The position numbers and the translations under genes were made by a program. From Simplicispira suum (GTDB lineage Bacteria > Pseudomonadota > Gammaproteobacteria > Burkholderiales > Burkholderiaceae_C), in contig NZ_CP027669.1 of NCBI RefSeq assembly GCF_003008595.1, positions 3,100,001-3,164,000 on the forward strand: DNA of 64,000 bases, read 5' to 3'. Positions 38,153 through 46,328 of the stretch are shown in pieces. The notes under the pieces are model-generated. The model was given only the letters and a program-made list of their open reading frames with translations, was not told the DNA's origin and did no database searches. Position 1 is the first letter of the stretch. Each line of letters begins with the position of its first letter.

Positions 38153-40027
38153 ATGGACAGCAAGCTCGCCGCCCAACTCGATGGGCTCAATCCCCAGCAA
38201 AAGGCCGTCGCATTGCATGACGGGCACTGCCTGGCGATTGCCGCCCCAGGCTCGGGCAAGACCAAGACCCTGGCCGTCAAGGCCGCCTTGCTGCTCTCGC
38301 GCGGCAAGAGCGTGACGGCCGTGACGTTCACCCGAGACGCGGCCCTGGAGCTGCGCGAGCGCATCCTGGCGATTGCTGGGCAGCAGGCGGTGTCCATGCT
38401 GCTCGTGGGTACCTTTCACAGCATCGATCTGCTGATGGCGTTCCCCGGCAAGCAAAAGACCGCCATGGGCGCGGACATTCTGCGCAAGGGCCACTCGCGC
38501 TTGAGCCGCCCCTGGGAGATCGTGCGCGAGGGAAGCCGCCGAGGCTTCGTTGCCCGCGCCATTGAGCACGCCGAACTCGAACTGACCATCGAAGAGGCGA
38601 CCGCAGTCATCGAGGGCATCAAATCTGGCCACTCCAAGCCCGAGACCCAGCGGCATGCCGAGTTGGCCGCGACGTACCAGGACATCATGGGACGCCACGG
38701 GGTCATCGATTTTCAGGACATTCTGCTCAAGACCAACGAGGCGCTGGACCAGGGAGTGATCAGCCCGTTGCAGTGCGACCATTTGCTGATCGATGAATTT
38801 CAGGGCACCGATCTTGCGCAGTTCAAGTGGGCCATGCACCACCGCAAGGCTTCGGTGCTCACGGCCGTAGGCGACGACGACCAGAGCATCTATGGGTTTC
38901 GCCGGGCGCTGGGCTACAAGGGCATGACCGATTTTGCGCAGCAGTTGCGCGCCGAGACGGTCGTTCTAGGCATCAACTACCGCTCGCACGCCGAGGTGCT
39001 GGCCCCTGCCGCCAAGCTCATTGCACTCAACAAGGAGCGCATGGACAAGGCGCTTACGTCCTTCAAGGGTGCTGGAGGCCTGGCAACCTGGGAGCGCTAT
39101 GGCGAGCGCCTGCGCGAGGCTGAGGCCGGTTGTGAACGCGCACGGCATGCCCTGCGGGCGGGGCGCAGCTTTGGCGTGCTGGCCCGCACCAACAAGCGTC
39201 TGGACGACTTGGAGGCCGAGTGCATCAAGCACCAGGTTACCTACACGCGCAGCGAGGGGGGCTCCGTTCTCAAGTCGAGCGAGATGGCCGTGTTCCTGGC
39301 GGCCATGTCGGCTCTGCTGGGCCTGGATGCGCGCGATGCCGATGTGCTGCTGTCCTGGTGCGGGGTGAGCGAAGACGACCTCAAGGCGCTGCATGCGCAC
39401 TACGGCGCCAACCTGCTCAAGCCCAAGACCAAGGCCGGCAGGAAACAGGTCGATCTCTCGCCCAACGGCAAGCGGGCGTTTGCCCACATTGAGCGCCGAT
39501 TCGTGGAGTGGTCACAGGTGCTGGAATCGGGCGGCGTGGACTACGTGCTCGACAAAATCCTGCGACTGCTCACCGAGCACACGGACGACAAGCGCAGCAA
39601 GGCCACGCTGGAGATCGTCTGCAATGTGTTTGCCCGCTCCACGCACAAGAGTGGTCAAGGCACCCAGGAGGGCAAGGACGGGCCAGGGGAGATGCGCGCC
39701 CGCGTGCAGCGCATCAAGGAAATGATCGCCGCGCCGAGCGAGGACAAGAAGCCCGGTGGCAACCCGGTGGTGCTGCTCACGGCGCATGGCTCGAAAGGGC
39801 TGGAGTTCGATGAGGTCTGGATTCTGGGTGCTGAGGATGGCGTGTTTCCGGACGAGTCGAGCAGCATCCAAGAAGAGCGGCGCCTGTTCTATGTGGCGAT
39901 GACGCGGGCGCGCAAAATGCTTTTCATCAGCGCGGCGGGCAAGGCGCCGCTCTCGCCCTTCCTGGTCGAGACCGGGATCACGCGCATGCCCGAGTCGGGG
40001 ATTTTGAACGAGGGGCAGGGCGCATAG
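38153..40027 (+). CDS. UvrD/Rep-like superfamily 1 DNA helicase
   Basis: 624 residues from ATG 38153; the frame is open further upstream but lies in the previous gene. SF1 motifs: Walker A APGSGKTKTL (about residue 33), Ia VTFTRDAA, motif II LLIDEFQGTD (the usual DEFQDT has Gly at the last Asp), motif III GDDDQSIYGFRRA, motif IV INYRSH, motif V LLTAHGSKGLEFDEVWI and motif VI EERRLFYVAMTRARKML. No nuclease domain is visible. It may act in replication, transfer or defence of the element. Confidence 0.88.
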   Translation: MDSKLAAQLDGLNPQQKAVALHDGHCLAIAAPGSGKTKTLAVKAALLLSRGKSVTAVTFTRDAALELRERILAIAGQQAVSMLLVGTFHSIDLLMAFPGKQKTAMGADILRKGHSRLSRPWEIVREGSRRGFVARAIEHAELELTIEEATAVIEGIKSGHSKPETQRHAELAATYQDIMGRHGVIDFQDILLKTNEALDQGVISPLQCDHLLIDEFQGTDLAQFKWAMHHRKASVLTAVGDDDQSIYGFRRALGYKGMTDFAQQLRAETVVLGINYRSHAEVLAPAAKLIALNKERMDKALTSFKGAGGLATWERYGERLREAEAGCERARHALRAGRSFGVLARTNKRLDDLEAECIKHQVTYTRSEGGSVLKSSEMAVFLAAMSALLGLDARDADVLLSWCGVSEDDLKALHAHYGANLLKPKTKAGRKQVDLSPNGKRAFAHIERRFVEWSQVLESGGVDYVLDKILRLLTEHTDDKRSKATLEIVCNVFARSTHKSGQGTQEGKDGPGEMRARVQRIKEMIAAPSEDKKPGGNPVVLLTAHGSKGLEFDEVWILGAEDGVFPDESSSIQEERRLFYVAMTRARKMLFISAAGKAPLSPFLVETGITRMPESGILNEGQGA

Positions 40028-40069
40028 CCGATGCGCCGGGCGCTTCTCACACGGCGGCCCGCGCAGCGC

Positions 40070-40468
40070 CTACTGCCAGTTTTCTAACGCCAAGCCAGGG
40101 ATGCGGCTGAACTCACGCAGGTTGCCGGTCACCAGCGTCAATCCCAGGGCGCAGGCATGCGCAGCGATCAACAGGTCATTGGCGCCGATGGGCAAGCCAG
40201 CAGCCTCCAGCTCAGCACGGACTGCGCCGTATTTGCCATCCGCAGGAACGTCCAGCGGGAGCACAGGAATGGTTTCGAGCAAGCCTTCCACCTTGGCCAG
40301 GAGTTTGGGCGAGGCTTTCTTGGCGCACCCATAGCGCAGCTCCGCCGCGACGATGATGCTGGTGTAGATGTTCTTGCTCCCGATACTTTCGATGTGCCGG
40401 GCAGCAGGGCCTGAAGGATTGCGGATGAGGTCGCTGATGATGTTGGTGTCCAGCAGGTAGCCGTTCAA
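40070..40468 (-). CDS. vapC: VapC-type PIN-domain toxin
   Basis: 132 residues from TTG 40,468, which overlaps the antitoxin stop as TTGA; this start gives MNGYLLDTNIISDL, the standard PIN N-terminus. Acidic catalytic residues: Asp in LLDTN, Glu in AAELRYG, Asp in IGANDLLIAAHA, and the terminal region TLVTGNLREFSRIPGL. It is a predicted RNase, often cleaving initiator tRNA. Translated with the upstream antitoxin. Confidence 0.92.
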   Translation of the reverse strand: MNGYLLDTNIISDLIRNPSGPAARHIESIGSKNIYTSIIVAAELRYGCAKKASPKLLAKVEGLLETIPVLPLDVPADGKYGAVRAELEAAGLPIGANDLLIAAHACALGLTLVTGNLREFSRIPGLALENWQ

Positions 40469-40737
40469 AATATGTCCTCCGGTCGGGCCGGGGCGTCCTC
40501 GATGCTCGGGAATTGATCTTCTGGCCCGAGCGGTGGCTCTTGTCGCCACTGGGCCAGCAGTTCGATGATGTTGGTGGGCCGGGTCACGGGTTCAATGACC
40601 AGCCTGTCGCCCTCACGGTGGATCAGCACGCGATCACCGGGAAGCTCGAATTCGACCGGGATGCGTACCGCCTGACTGCGGTTGTTGCGAAAAAGCTTTG
40701 CCTCTTTAGGCCGAGAGGAACGCGATAGAGCGGTCAT
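40465..40737 (-). CDS. vapB: VapB/VagC-type antitoxin (AbrB/SpoVT fold)
   Basis: 90 residues. AKLFRNNRSQAVRIPVEFELPGDRVLIHREGDRLVIEP is the swapped-hairpin DNA-binding domain. The C-terminal acidic tail (LGPEDQFPSIEDAPARPEDIF) would wrap the toxin. It precedes vapC with a four-base overlap. Direct repeats just upstream are probable autoregulatory operators. Confidence 0.92.
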   Translation of the reverse strand: MTALSRSSRPKEAKLFRNNRSQAVRIPVEFELPGDRVLIHREGDRLVIEPVTRPTNIIELLAQWRQEPPLGPEDQFPSIEDAPARPEDIF

Positions 40738-40750
40738 GGCGTATCTCCGA

Positions 40751-40775
40751 TGGTATATGCCGTATTGTATATGCC
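40751..40775. promoter_or_regulatory. Candidate vapBC operator
   Basis: Two direct repeats, TGGTATATGCC (40,751-40,761) and TTGTATATGCC (40,765-40,775), 14 bases apart and ending 14 bases upstream of the vapB start. Their AT-rich cores would overlap the promoter, as in self-repressed vapBC operons. Confidence 0.6.
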
Positions 40776-40942
40776 ATTGCGACTTAGGCCGCGTTGCACT
40801 TTTGCACGAGGCAGGACTGGAAAATCATTCGCAGATCGGGCCGATTGATTCCTTGCAAGAACCCCCGTTCATTCGACCACCCCAACCCGCACGCGCCGAA
40901 CAAAAATTCTCTCGTTGGTTCATCTGATCCTGGGAGAGCACT

Positions 40943-41896
40943 GTGCGCAATTTCTTCAAACGGCTTCTGGCATTTTTTGCCTTGGCATCCCTTCTGGCCT
41001 TTTCGGGGACCAGCGCCTGGGCTGGCATAGGCGCCAACGGCCTGTTCAGTTGGGATCCATCCAAAGAGGGCATGATCGATTTGCGCGCCGCGCTTCCGAT
41101 CGAGGGGTGCAATGTGCCCGGTGGCTTGCGCCGGATCAGGACGAGCGATGAGGCCAGTTCGGTGCCCTTCTGGTGCGGCGTGCCGCCCCATTGCCTGGAA
41201 GAAACAACGGCCATGGCAGAGAGTTGCGCGTTCATTCCCTTCTTCCGCCGTGAGCCTCGTGGCGACCCCAACGGCCTTCCCGGCGCCAACGGTTGCCGCG
41301 ATCCCGAAGATCTGATTTGCGTCGCCACGGGGCTGCATCCGGTAAATGGGATGTGCCCGCAAGTTCCGTCTACCCCAACAACACCTGTTGACACTTGCCC
41401 CGATGGTTCCGCCATGTCGAACGGTACATGCCCATCCGTGCAACAAGCGCCTACTAATCCCTGTTTGTATGGTGGGCCGGGCTGCTATTCAGGCGGTGGT
41501 TCCAACTGCCCTCCCGGCTACTCGGCGGGGGGCGTGCAAGGCATGTTCTGCGTGCCCGATCCCGCGCCTGCGGGTGGTGCGGGTGCCGGTGGTGGAAGCC
41601 CGGCAGCGCCGCCGCCACCGCCACCGCCACCGCCGCCGCCACCGGTGCAGTATTGCCCGGATGGGAGAGTAATGCCGTCCAGTGGGTGCCCTTGGACGCC
41701 TCCGACGCCTCCCATCTGCGTCTATGATTCATGTGGTTACCTCACTTCAGGCGGACCAAGCTGTGGGTATTGGATTGGGTTTGGAGATGGTAGCGCCAAC
41801 AATGGTGCTTGCTACGGGTTTGGTAGCAGCGGTGCCGATGGGGATGGCGGCGGTGCCGATGGAGATGGCGGTGATGGGGATGGCGGTTCCTGGTAA
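40943..41896 (+). CDS. Secreted Cys-, Pro- and Gly-rich hypothetical protein
   Basis: 317 residues from GTG 40943 with a clear signal peptide (LLAFFALASLLAFSGTSAWA, cleavage near residue 28). The mature protein has many cysteines in repeated C-x-DG/C-PxG units (TCPDGSAMSNGTCP, YCPDGRVMPSSGCP), a run of 12 prolines, and a C-terminal Gly/Asp repeat (GADGDGGGADGDGGDGDGG). This looks like an extracellular or surface protein stabilised by disulfides, with a possible Ca-binding tail. No family is recognised. Confidence 0.7.
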   Translation: MRNFFKRLLAFFALASLLAFSGTSAWAGIGANGLFSWDPSKEGMIDLRAALPIEGCNVPGGLRRIRTSDEASSVPFWCGVPPHCLEETTAMAESCAFIPFFRREPRGDPNGLPGANGCRDPEDLICVATGLHPVNGMCPQVPSTPTTPVDTCPDGSAMSNGTCPSVQQAPTNPCLYGGPGCYSGGGSNCPPGYSAGGVQGMFCVPDPAPAGGAGAGGGSPAAPPPPPPPPPPPPVQYCPDGRVMPSSGCPWTPPTPPICVYDSCGYLTSGGPSCGYWIGFGDGSANNGACYGFGSSGADGDGGGADGDGGDGDGGSW

Positions 41897-41913
41897 AGGC
41901 TTCGCAAATAAAC

Positions 41914-41940
41914 AAAACCGCCCCGAGGGGCGGTTTTTTT
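41914..41940. terminator. Bidirectional intrinsic terminator
   Basis: Stem AAAACCGCCCC / GGGGCGGTTTT with a GAG loop and T/A runs on either side, between the convergent genes ending at 41,896 and 41,958. Confidence 0.9.
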
Positions 41941-41957
41941 ATGGCGCATGCACTGGC

Positions 41958-42893
41958 TCAGTTGGCCGGCACAGTTTCGCCAACCACCGTGCGCCAGGTG
42001 CAGGACTTCTCGAACGGCACGCCGTTGTTCTTGCCCTTGAGCACGCTGGTGTAGCTCGACACCGTGCGGGGCAGGGCGTTGAGCGGGATCAGGCTGGCTT
42101 GGTTGGCCTGAACCATGCCGTTCTTGTCGTTCGCCTGGGTCATGAGCACCGTAGGTACCAGATTGCCGCTCGCGTCCTTCAGTTCCCAGGAGGTCACTTC
42201 CAACTTCTGCCCAGGTCGCACCAGCGCCACGCTGCTGTAACCAAAGTCCTGCTTGCCGTTCAGGACGGAAGGCAGTGGTTCTTCATAGCCTTGTGCTTGG
42301 ACGTTGACCTGGATGTTGTTGCAGGGATAGACAGCGACGAAAGCCGAATCCAGCAATTGGGAGTCCCGTTTTCCCAATTCCATAACCAGCATCCAGTTCC
42401 GCGAGATGCCTACTCCAAGATCAGAATAGGAAGCAAGCATTGGCAATGAGTGGTAAGGAACGCCAAGCAGCCCAAAAACGGATTGCATGGTGTTGGCGCT
42501 GCCAACAGCCACTTCACCGGCATCGAACGGATAGCTGAAATGGCGAGCCCGGTCGGCCGGGGTTGCACCCGTAAAACCGAATGCGCCCGGCACTTCATTG
42601 TGTCCGTATTGCCCAGGCTTGTCCCGAAAATAATCCGCATGCGCCTGCGCCGCATTGTCCAGCGCCGGGTGCTGCTTCAGAAAACCGACGCCGGTAATGC
42701 CGCGCACCTTGTTCAGCGTGTCAAAGGCGTATTTGCGGTCGGGGTCGGTATATGCGCCGGGGACGGAAGTCGTATTGAGCGTGCCAGGGGTAACGCTCGG
42801 GCCGGCATCGGGTGCCGAATCATCGCCACCACCACCGCAGGCTGCGAGTGCCGCCGCAGCGGCGACGATCAGTGCAAAATTGCTGTTCTTCAT
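41958..42893 (-). CDS. CAP/SCP-like domain lipoprotein
   Basis: 311 residues. The signal peptide ends in lipobox LAAC followed by GGGGDD, so it is lipidated. The CAP core includes FDTLNKVRGITGVGFLKQHPALDNAAQAHADYF, then YGHNEVPGAFGFTGATPADRARHFSY, containing His and Glu of the CAP site. It probably acts outside the cytoplasm; bacterial CAP proteins have no single known function. A second C-terminal region (about 210-311) is unassigned. Confidence 0.82.
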   Translation of the reverse strand: MKNSNFALIVAAAAALAACGGGGDDSAPDAGPSVTPGTLNTTSVPGAYTDPDRKYAFDTLNKVRGITGVGFLKQHPALDNAAQAHADYFRDKPGQYGHNEVPGAFGFTGATPADRARHFSYPFDAGEVAVGSANTMQSVFGLLGVPYHSLPMLASYSDLGVGISRNWMLVMELGKRDSQLLDSAFVAVYPCNNIQVNVQAQGYEEPLPSVLNGKQDFGYSSVALVRPGQKLEVTSWELKDASGNLVPTVLMTQANDKNGMVQANQASLIPLNALPRTVSSYTSVLKGKNNGVPFEKSCTWRTVVGETVPAN

Positions 42894-43031
42894 TTTGAGT
42901 ATCTCCTGATTAAAAATTTGGTTGAGAGCCGGTTAAAGTTTTCCTGCTCTTGATGCAAGAATACAGGACGAACATTCGGAGTCAAATTTCTGTGCGCGCT
43001 TTGCACAGAAAACTGTGAGAAAACCGCATTC

Positions 43032-43988
43032 CTAGAAAACAGCGTTTTCAAAAATTTTCATTCTCTCGTTCTCCACCGTCTTTGCTTTCGCACGAAGAAT
43101 GTGCCGTTTCATGGAAGCGGCATCTTTCACGCACGTTCGCTCGATGGTCTGAACGGCTTGGTCGTGATTCATTCCTCTGTACTCAATGGTGTTGTCGATA
43201 GAGATAATGACGTTGGCTGAGTCGGCGAAGTGAACCACATTGGAAGGCCCGCCAACGACTGCCGCATCTGTTCCAACAAAAGCCACGACCGGGATGAAAT
43301 TCGCTCCCGAAATGCCAAGATGCTGCTGGAGTGCTCGGGCTGAGTTTTGCGATTGTTTGAGCGCGTTGCGCATGGTGCTGCTTCTGTCAAACCGCGTCAC
43401 ATTCCATAGATCGGCATGTGGATCGGCGTAGATCGTTCCCGACTTGTATTTCGTTTCCACCAGAAAAATCGCTCTACCGCCAACAACGATGTGATCGACT
43501 TCTGCCGACCATTCGTTGGGCTGGTCGCGGTTAAAGACAAACAGACAGTCGTTGAAAACACGCCAGCCGTTTTGAGGAAGAAAGGACGCGGCCAGGTATT
43601 TTGAAACGGTGCATTCCGCTTCATGCCCCTTGAGCTTCATCTCAAACGCTGGAGTATCTAGCAGCGCGTAGATGCTTTTAGCGACCGCGTAGGCGATCAA
43701 AGCGAGGAAACAGGCAAGTGCGCCAAGGATCGCCGAGGTTCCAGATCTCAATGTCGCGTTTTGAAACTGTTCATTGTTTGCGAAAAACACGATAATAGAA
43801 AGACCTGCCCAATACGCGGGCAGAAATGCCAAAATCATTGTCCCGACAGACAGTAGCTTCAGCCGTTCCGCCTGGATCGTTTGGTATTCGAGCAAGTCTT
43901 CGATGGTGCTGCGCAAGAAGCGCGTTGCCAACATCTTGATCGGGAAGCCGATTGCGTGGACGGGCACCAGCACAACCATGAAAATCAA
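43032..43988 (-). CDS. NERD-domain membrane protein
   Basis: 318 residues; the start is TTG 43,988 or ATG 43,979. Two membrane segments (about residues 45-70 LLSVGTMILAFLPAYWAGLSIIVFF and 85-108 LGALACFLALIAYAVAKSIYALL). Then a NERD nuclease-related domain: WRVFNDCLFVFNRDQPNEWSAEVDHIVVGGRAIFLVETKYKSG, with Glu/Asp-His/Glu-x-Lys residues as in restriction-type nucleases. It is possibly a membrane-tethered nuclease. Its promoter side faces the fifth palindrome copy. Confidence 0.82.
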   Translation of the reverse strand: MIFMVVLVPVHAIGFPIKMLATRFLRSTIEDLLEYQTIQAERLKLLSVGTMILAFLPAYWAGLSIIVFFANNEQFQNATLRSGTSAILGALACFLALIAYAVAKSIYALLDTPAFEMKLKGHEAECTVSKYLAASFLPQNGWRVFNDCLFVFNRDQPNEWSAEVDHIVVGGRAIFLVETKYKSGTIYADPHADLWNVTRFDRSSTMRNALKQSQNSARALQQHLGISGANFIPVVAFVGTDAAVVGGPSNVVHFADSANVIISIDNTIEYRGMNHDQAVQTIERTCVKDAASMKRHILRAKAKTVENERMKIFENAVF

Positions 43989-44161
43989 TTGAAGAGGAGC
44001 TTTATATTTTGCTCGTCTTCTCTCCTGCTGCTCATTCGTTGTCCCCTCTGTGCCCTGTTCTGATTTGTCTCGCGCATCCTGCCACCAGCAGAAGGCGAGC
44101 GGTGTTGACTTGTATCAAAGCGTACCTGACCAGCCAAAAATGCGTGATTTCTGTTGTCTTT

Positions 44162-44185
44162 CGACCGGCTAAATTTGGCCGGTCG
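44162..44185. repeat. Palindromic iteron 5 (remote copy)
   Basis: CGACCGGCTAAATTTGGCCG followed by GTCG, one mismatch from iteron 1, about 7.5 kb away from the cluster. It sits between the NERD gene and the ParM-like gene, suggesting one element-wide binding protein. Confidence 0.88.
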
Positions 44186-44224
44186 CTCGGCTTCGCTGGC
44201 TTCGGCAGGCTCGGCCTCGGGCGT

Positions 44225-45085
44225 TCAGGCGTTGCACTCGAAGTAGCCGTCGAGATCCTCCAGAAACCAGTGCGGGGCCTGCACGGTGATCGCGCCGTTG
44301 ATCGAGCCGCGCAGCAACCCTTCTTCCACCTGGTCGAATTCAAGACTGCCGGTGCTGTGGTCGTAGCCGATCTTCTGGCTGACTTGACGCAAAAGACTGG
44401 AGACGCCACCGTCGAATGAGCCGCTGAGTTTCATCTCGGGACGCATGCCATTGGCGACAAACCAGTCAAAGGTCCGGTATCCCGGATCAATCACCATCGA
44501 CAAAGCGCGTTCGGAGAACAGTTCATCGGTTGCGGGCAGCGTCTGAGCGGCATAGCGCAGGCCGCCAAACGGCTGCGGCAAGACCTTGACCTGTTTCGCG
44601 CGCACAGTGACCGTGACCGGCATTCCTGCGCCACGCAAATGCGGTGGGATGGGAACCTCACGCTCAAGCAAAGCGATTTCCCGCAGCCGCTTTCCACGGG
44701 CAGAAAAACCAGATACGGGCAGTCCAACCACAAGCATGTCGATTTCCTCAAAGACCTCGCCCTTTTCGCGCATGGCCATATAAAGACTGGCACGCAAGAG
44801 CACTTCGTGCTCGTCGGATTCGATGTAATTAGGGTCCAATCCACGGGCTTCGATCCCCAGGGCAGCGGCCGGGCCGGCGTAGTAATGCTTGCCCTTCATT
44901 TCAATGCGAATCCTTTCCGGGTTCGTACCGCCGCCCATACTTTCTTCGTCAATCGTCGCCAGAGGGGCGATGGAGCGAAAGCAGGTTTCGCCCCAGCGCT
45001 CGCGTCCAGCCTTGTCTAGCGAGTGACTCCATACTGCCTTTGTGTTTCCGTATCCAACATCAATGCCGATAACCGTGTTTGCCAT
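44225..45085 (-). CDS. ParM/StbA-like actin-type plasmid segregation protein, C-terminally short
   Basis: 286 residues. Phosphate-1 motif IGIDVGYGNTKAVW at the N-terminus, LVVGLPVSGF, and phosphate-2 motif VIDPGYRTFDWFV (about residue 208) place it in the actin-like ParM/PRTRC-D group. These proteins usually extend beyond 300 residues to a GGG adenosine motif; here the frame ends at GYFECNA, so the C-terminal subdomain seems missing. It follows the RHH-like gene by 24 bases on the same strand. Filament formation would move DNA bearing the upstream repeats. Confidence 0.75.
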   Translation of the reverse strand: MANTVIGIDVGYGNTKAVWSHSLDKAGRERWGETCFRSIAPLATIDEESMGGGTNPERIRIEMKGKHYYAGPAAALGIEARGLDPNYIESDEHEVLLRASLYMAMREKGEVFEEIDMLVVGLPVSGFSARGKRLREIALLEREVPIPPHLRGAGMPVTVTVRAKQVKVLPQPFGGLRYAAQTLPATDELFSERALSMVIDPGYRTFDWFVANGMRPEMKLSGSFDGGVSSLLRQVSQKIGYDHSTGSLEFDQVEEGLLRGSINGAITVQAPHWFLEDLDGYFECNA

Positions 45086-45109
45086 GAAAATTCCTTCTGG
45101 TGCTGTCGT

Positions 45110-45733
45110 TCAAATATCAAAGGCTCTGGAAGCGTCGCGCATGCGCCTTTTGAATTCCTGGTTGCTGGTTGGTTTCTGCGTAGTCAGCGTCGCGCTTTCG
45201 GAAATGGGCTCTCCTGCTGAGAAATTCGAGAACTGACCGCTCTGAAACCCCGGCGCTTGCGTTGCATCAAACTCTTGGTGGGCGGGCTTCGACTGCGAAG
45301 GATCGACCGATGAAGACCTATTAATTTTGACCATCTGAATACCCATCGCACTTTTCGATTCATTGGCCCCGATCTGAATTTTTGTGATCTTGTCTTTCAG
45401 ATGAATCCGTCTATGCAAATCGGTCGGAAGCAGCAGCAGCTCATCGTGCAGGTTTTCGAGCCCTAGATCCCTGGCTATGATGGTCATTCGTACTGCAATG
45501 GCTGGTAGCCGATCAATGTTCTCGGGCAGCTCCGTAGGTGATGGGCATGCAATGCCCAACGACAGGACACCTCGCAAGGCGGTTGCCCTCCCAAGGTCCG
45601 AGGAAATTTGAGAGAGATGAAGGTACAGTCCAAGCAGCCCAAAATCATCAGGACGAATCGTGATGCGCACCCTGATGGACGGCCTTTTGGTATTGAGCTG
45701 GCAACGGTCTTCGTCAGATTGGTAAGAACGCAT
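45110..45733 (-). CDS. Putative ParR-like ribbon-helix-helix partner of the ParM-like protein
   Basis: 207 residues from ATG 45,733 (MRSYQSDEDRCQ); a longer frame to 45,901 would run through the repeat array. The N-terminal part RPSIRVRITIRPDDFGLLGLYLHLSQISSDLGRATALRGVLSLGI has a strand followed by two helices as in RHH DNA-binding proteins. The C-terminal 80 residues are Ser/Gln/Thr-rich and probably disordered. It lies upstream of the ParM-like gene and downstream of 20-bp repeats, so a ParR-like role is inferred. Confidence 0.55.
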   Translation of the reverse strand: MRSYQSDEDRCQLNTKRPSIRVRITIRPDDFGLLGLYLHLSQISSDLGRATALRGVLSLGIACPSPTELPENIDRLPAIAVRMTIIARDLGLENLHDELLLLPTDLHRRIHLKDKITKIQIGANESKSAMGIQMVKINRSSSVDPSQSKPAHQEFDATQAPGFQSGQFSNFSAGEPISESATLTTQKPTSNQEFKRRMRDASRAFDI

Positions 45734-45775
45734 AAGGTAATGGCAAGAGGTTGAAAGGTTGGCGCCGTGTAGAAA

Positions 45776-45860
45776 TCTGCACCAGCGTGAACACTTCTGA
45801 ACGCTGGTGTAAAAAAACTGACTCTGGTGAAGAAAAACGGACGCTGGTGCAGAAAATTGA
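45776..45860. repeat. 20-bp repeat array, candidate parC centromere/operator
   Basis: Three tandem units of exactly 20 bases at 45,801, 45,821 and 45,841: ACGCTGGTGTAAAAAAACTG, ACTCTGGTGAAGAAAAACGG, ACGCTGGTGCAGAAAATTGA. An inverted partial copy lies at 45,776 (TCTGCACCAGCGT). The array ends 43 bases upstream of the RHH-like gene start, as expected for a centromere that also represses its operon. Confidence 0.75.
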
Positions 45861-46328
45861 GAATCGTCAGGTTTTCCGGACTCTGCTCCGTTTTTCTGCA
45901 CGGCAGAAGTGTCTGATTGCCATAGGGCGCAAGAGCGTCAAATACTTGCTTTGTTTCGACAGCATTTGCGCTTGCTGATTCGCTTGGTCTGACCTAAGCT
46001 TTCCCCCGAGCGCGGTTAGCTAGGCTGCGCACGCTTTCCAACTCCGCAATTGCGGGAACATTTGAAATAGCACTCTCGGTGGGTTCAACATGCGGCGACT
46101 TGGGTCGGTCCGTTTTTTTTGTTGCGCCTGCACTCCCTCGGGAGTAGTGCTCTCTGATGCGATTCACTACAGCTCACCACAGAGTGTCGGAAAAAGCTCG
46201 ATTAGCTCAAATGCTGACAACGACTTACGAATTTTCGTCACTACAGCGCTTTACACAGAACTGAATCAGTGAAGAAATTCGAGCTACTTTTGCCTACGAA
46301 TCAGGCAGATTGAGCGACACGAAGAAGG
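45861..46328. other. Gene-free spacer upstream of the par-like operon
   Basis: About 470 bases with no ORF of convincing length or ribosome site. Contains an octa-T run near 46,112-46,119 and ordinary base composition. It may include the par promoter at its left edge and the right end of the integrated element. Confidence 0.4.

Larger units (their letters stand above)
32827..46283. mobile_element. Putative integrated element with recombinase and plasmid-like maintenance module (right end not located)
   Basis: Starts beside tRNA-Gly and carries a tyrosine recombinase, an AlpA-like regulator, an origin-like repeat zone, a helicase, vapBC, a par-like operon and unrelated cargo. All sit where gene content changes from conserved core to accessory. 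No second copy of tRNA sequence (attR) was found in the window by eye, so the right boundary is only placed before the structured region and IS nest. No relaxase or type IV secretion genes were seen. Confidence 0.55.

Noticed and set aside
44009..44419. Plus-strand ORF across the fifth palindrome
   Set aside because: Its second half is antisense to the ParM-like gene and it has no ribosome site or family.
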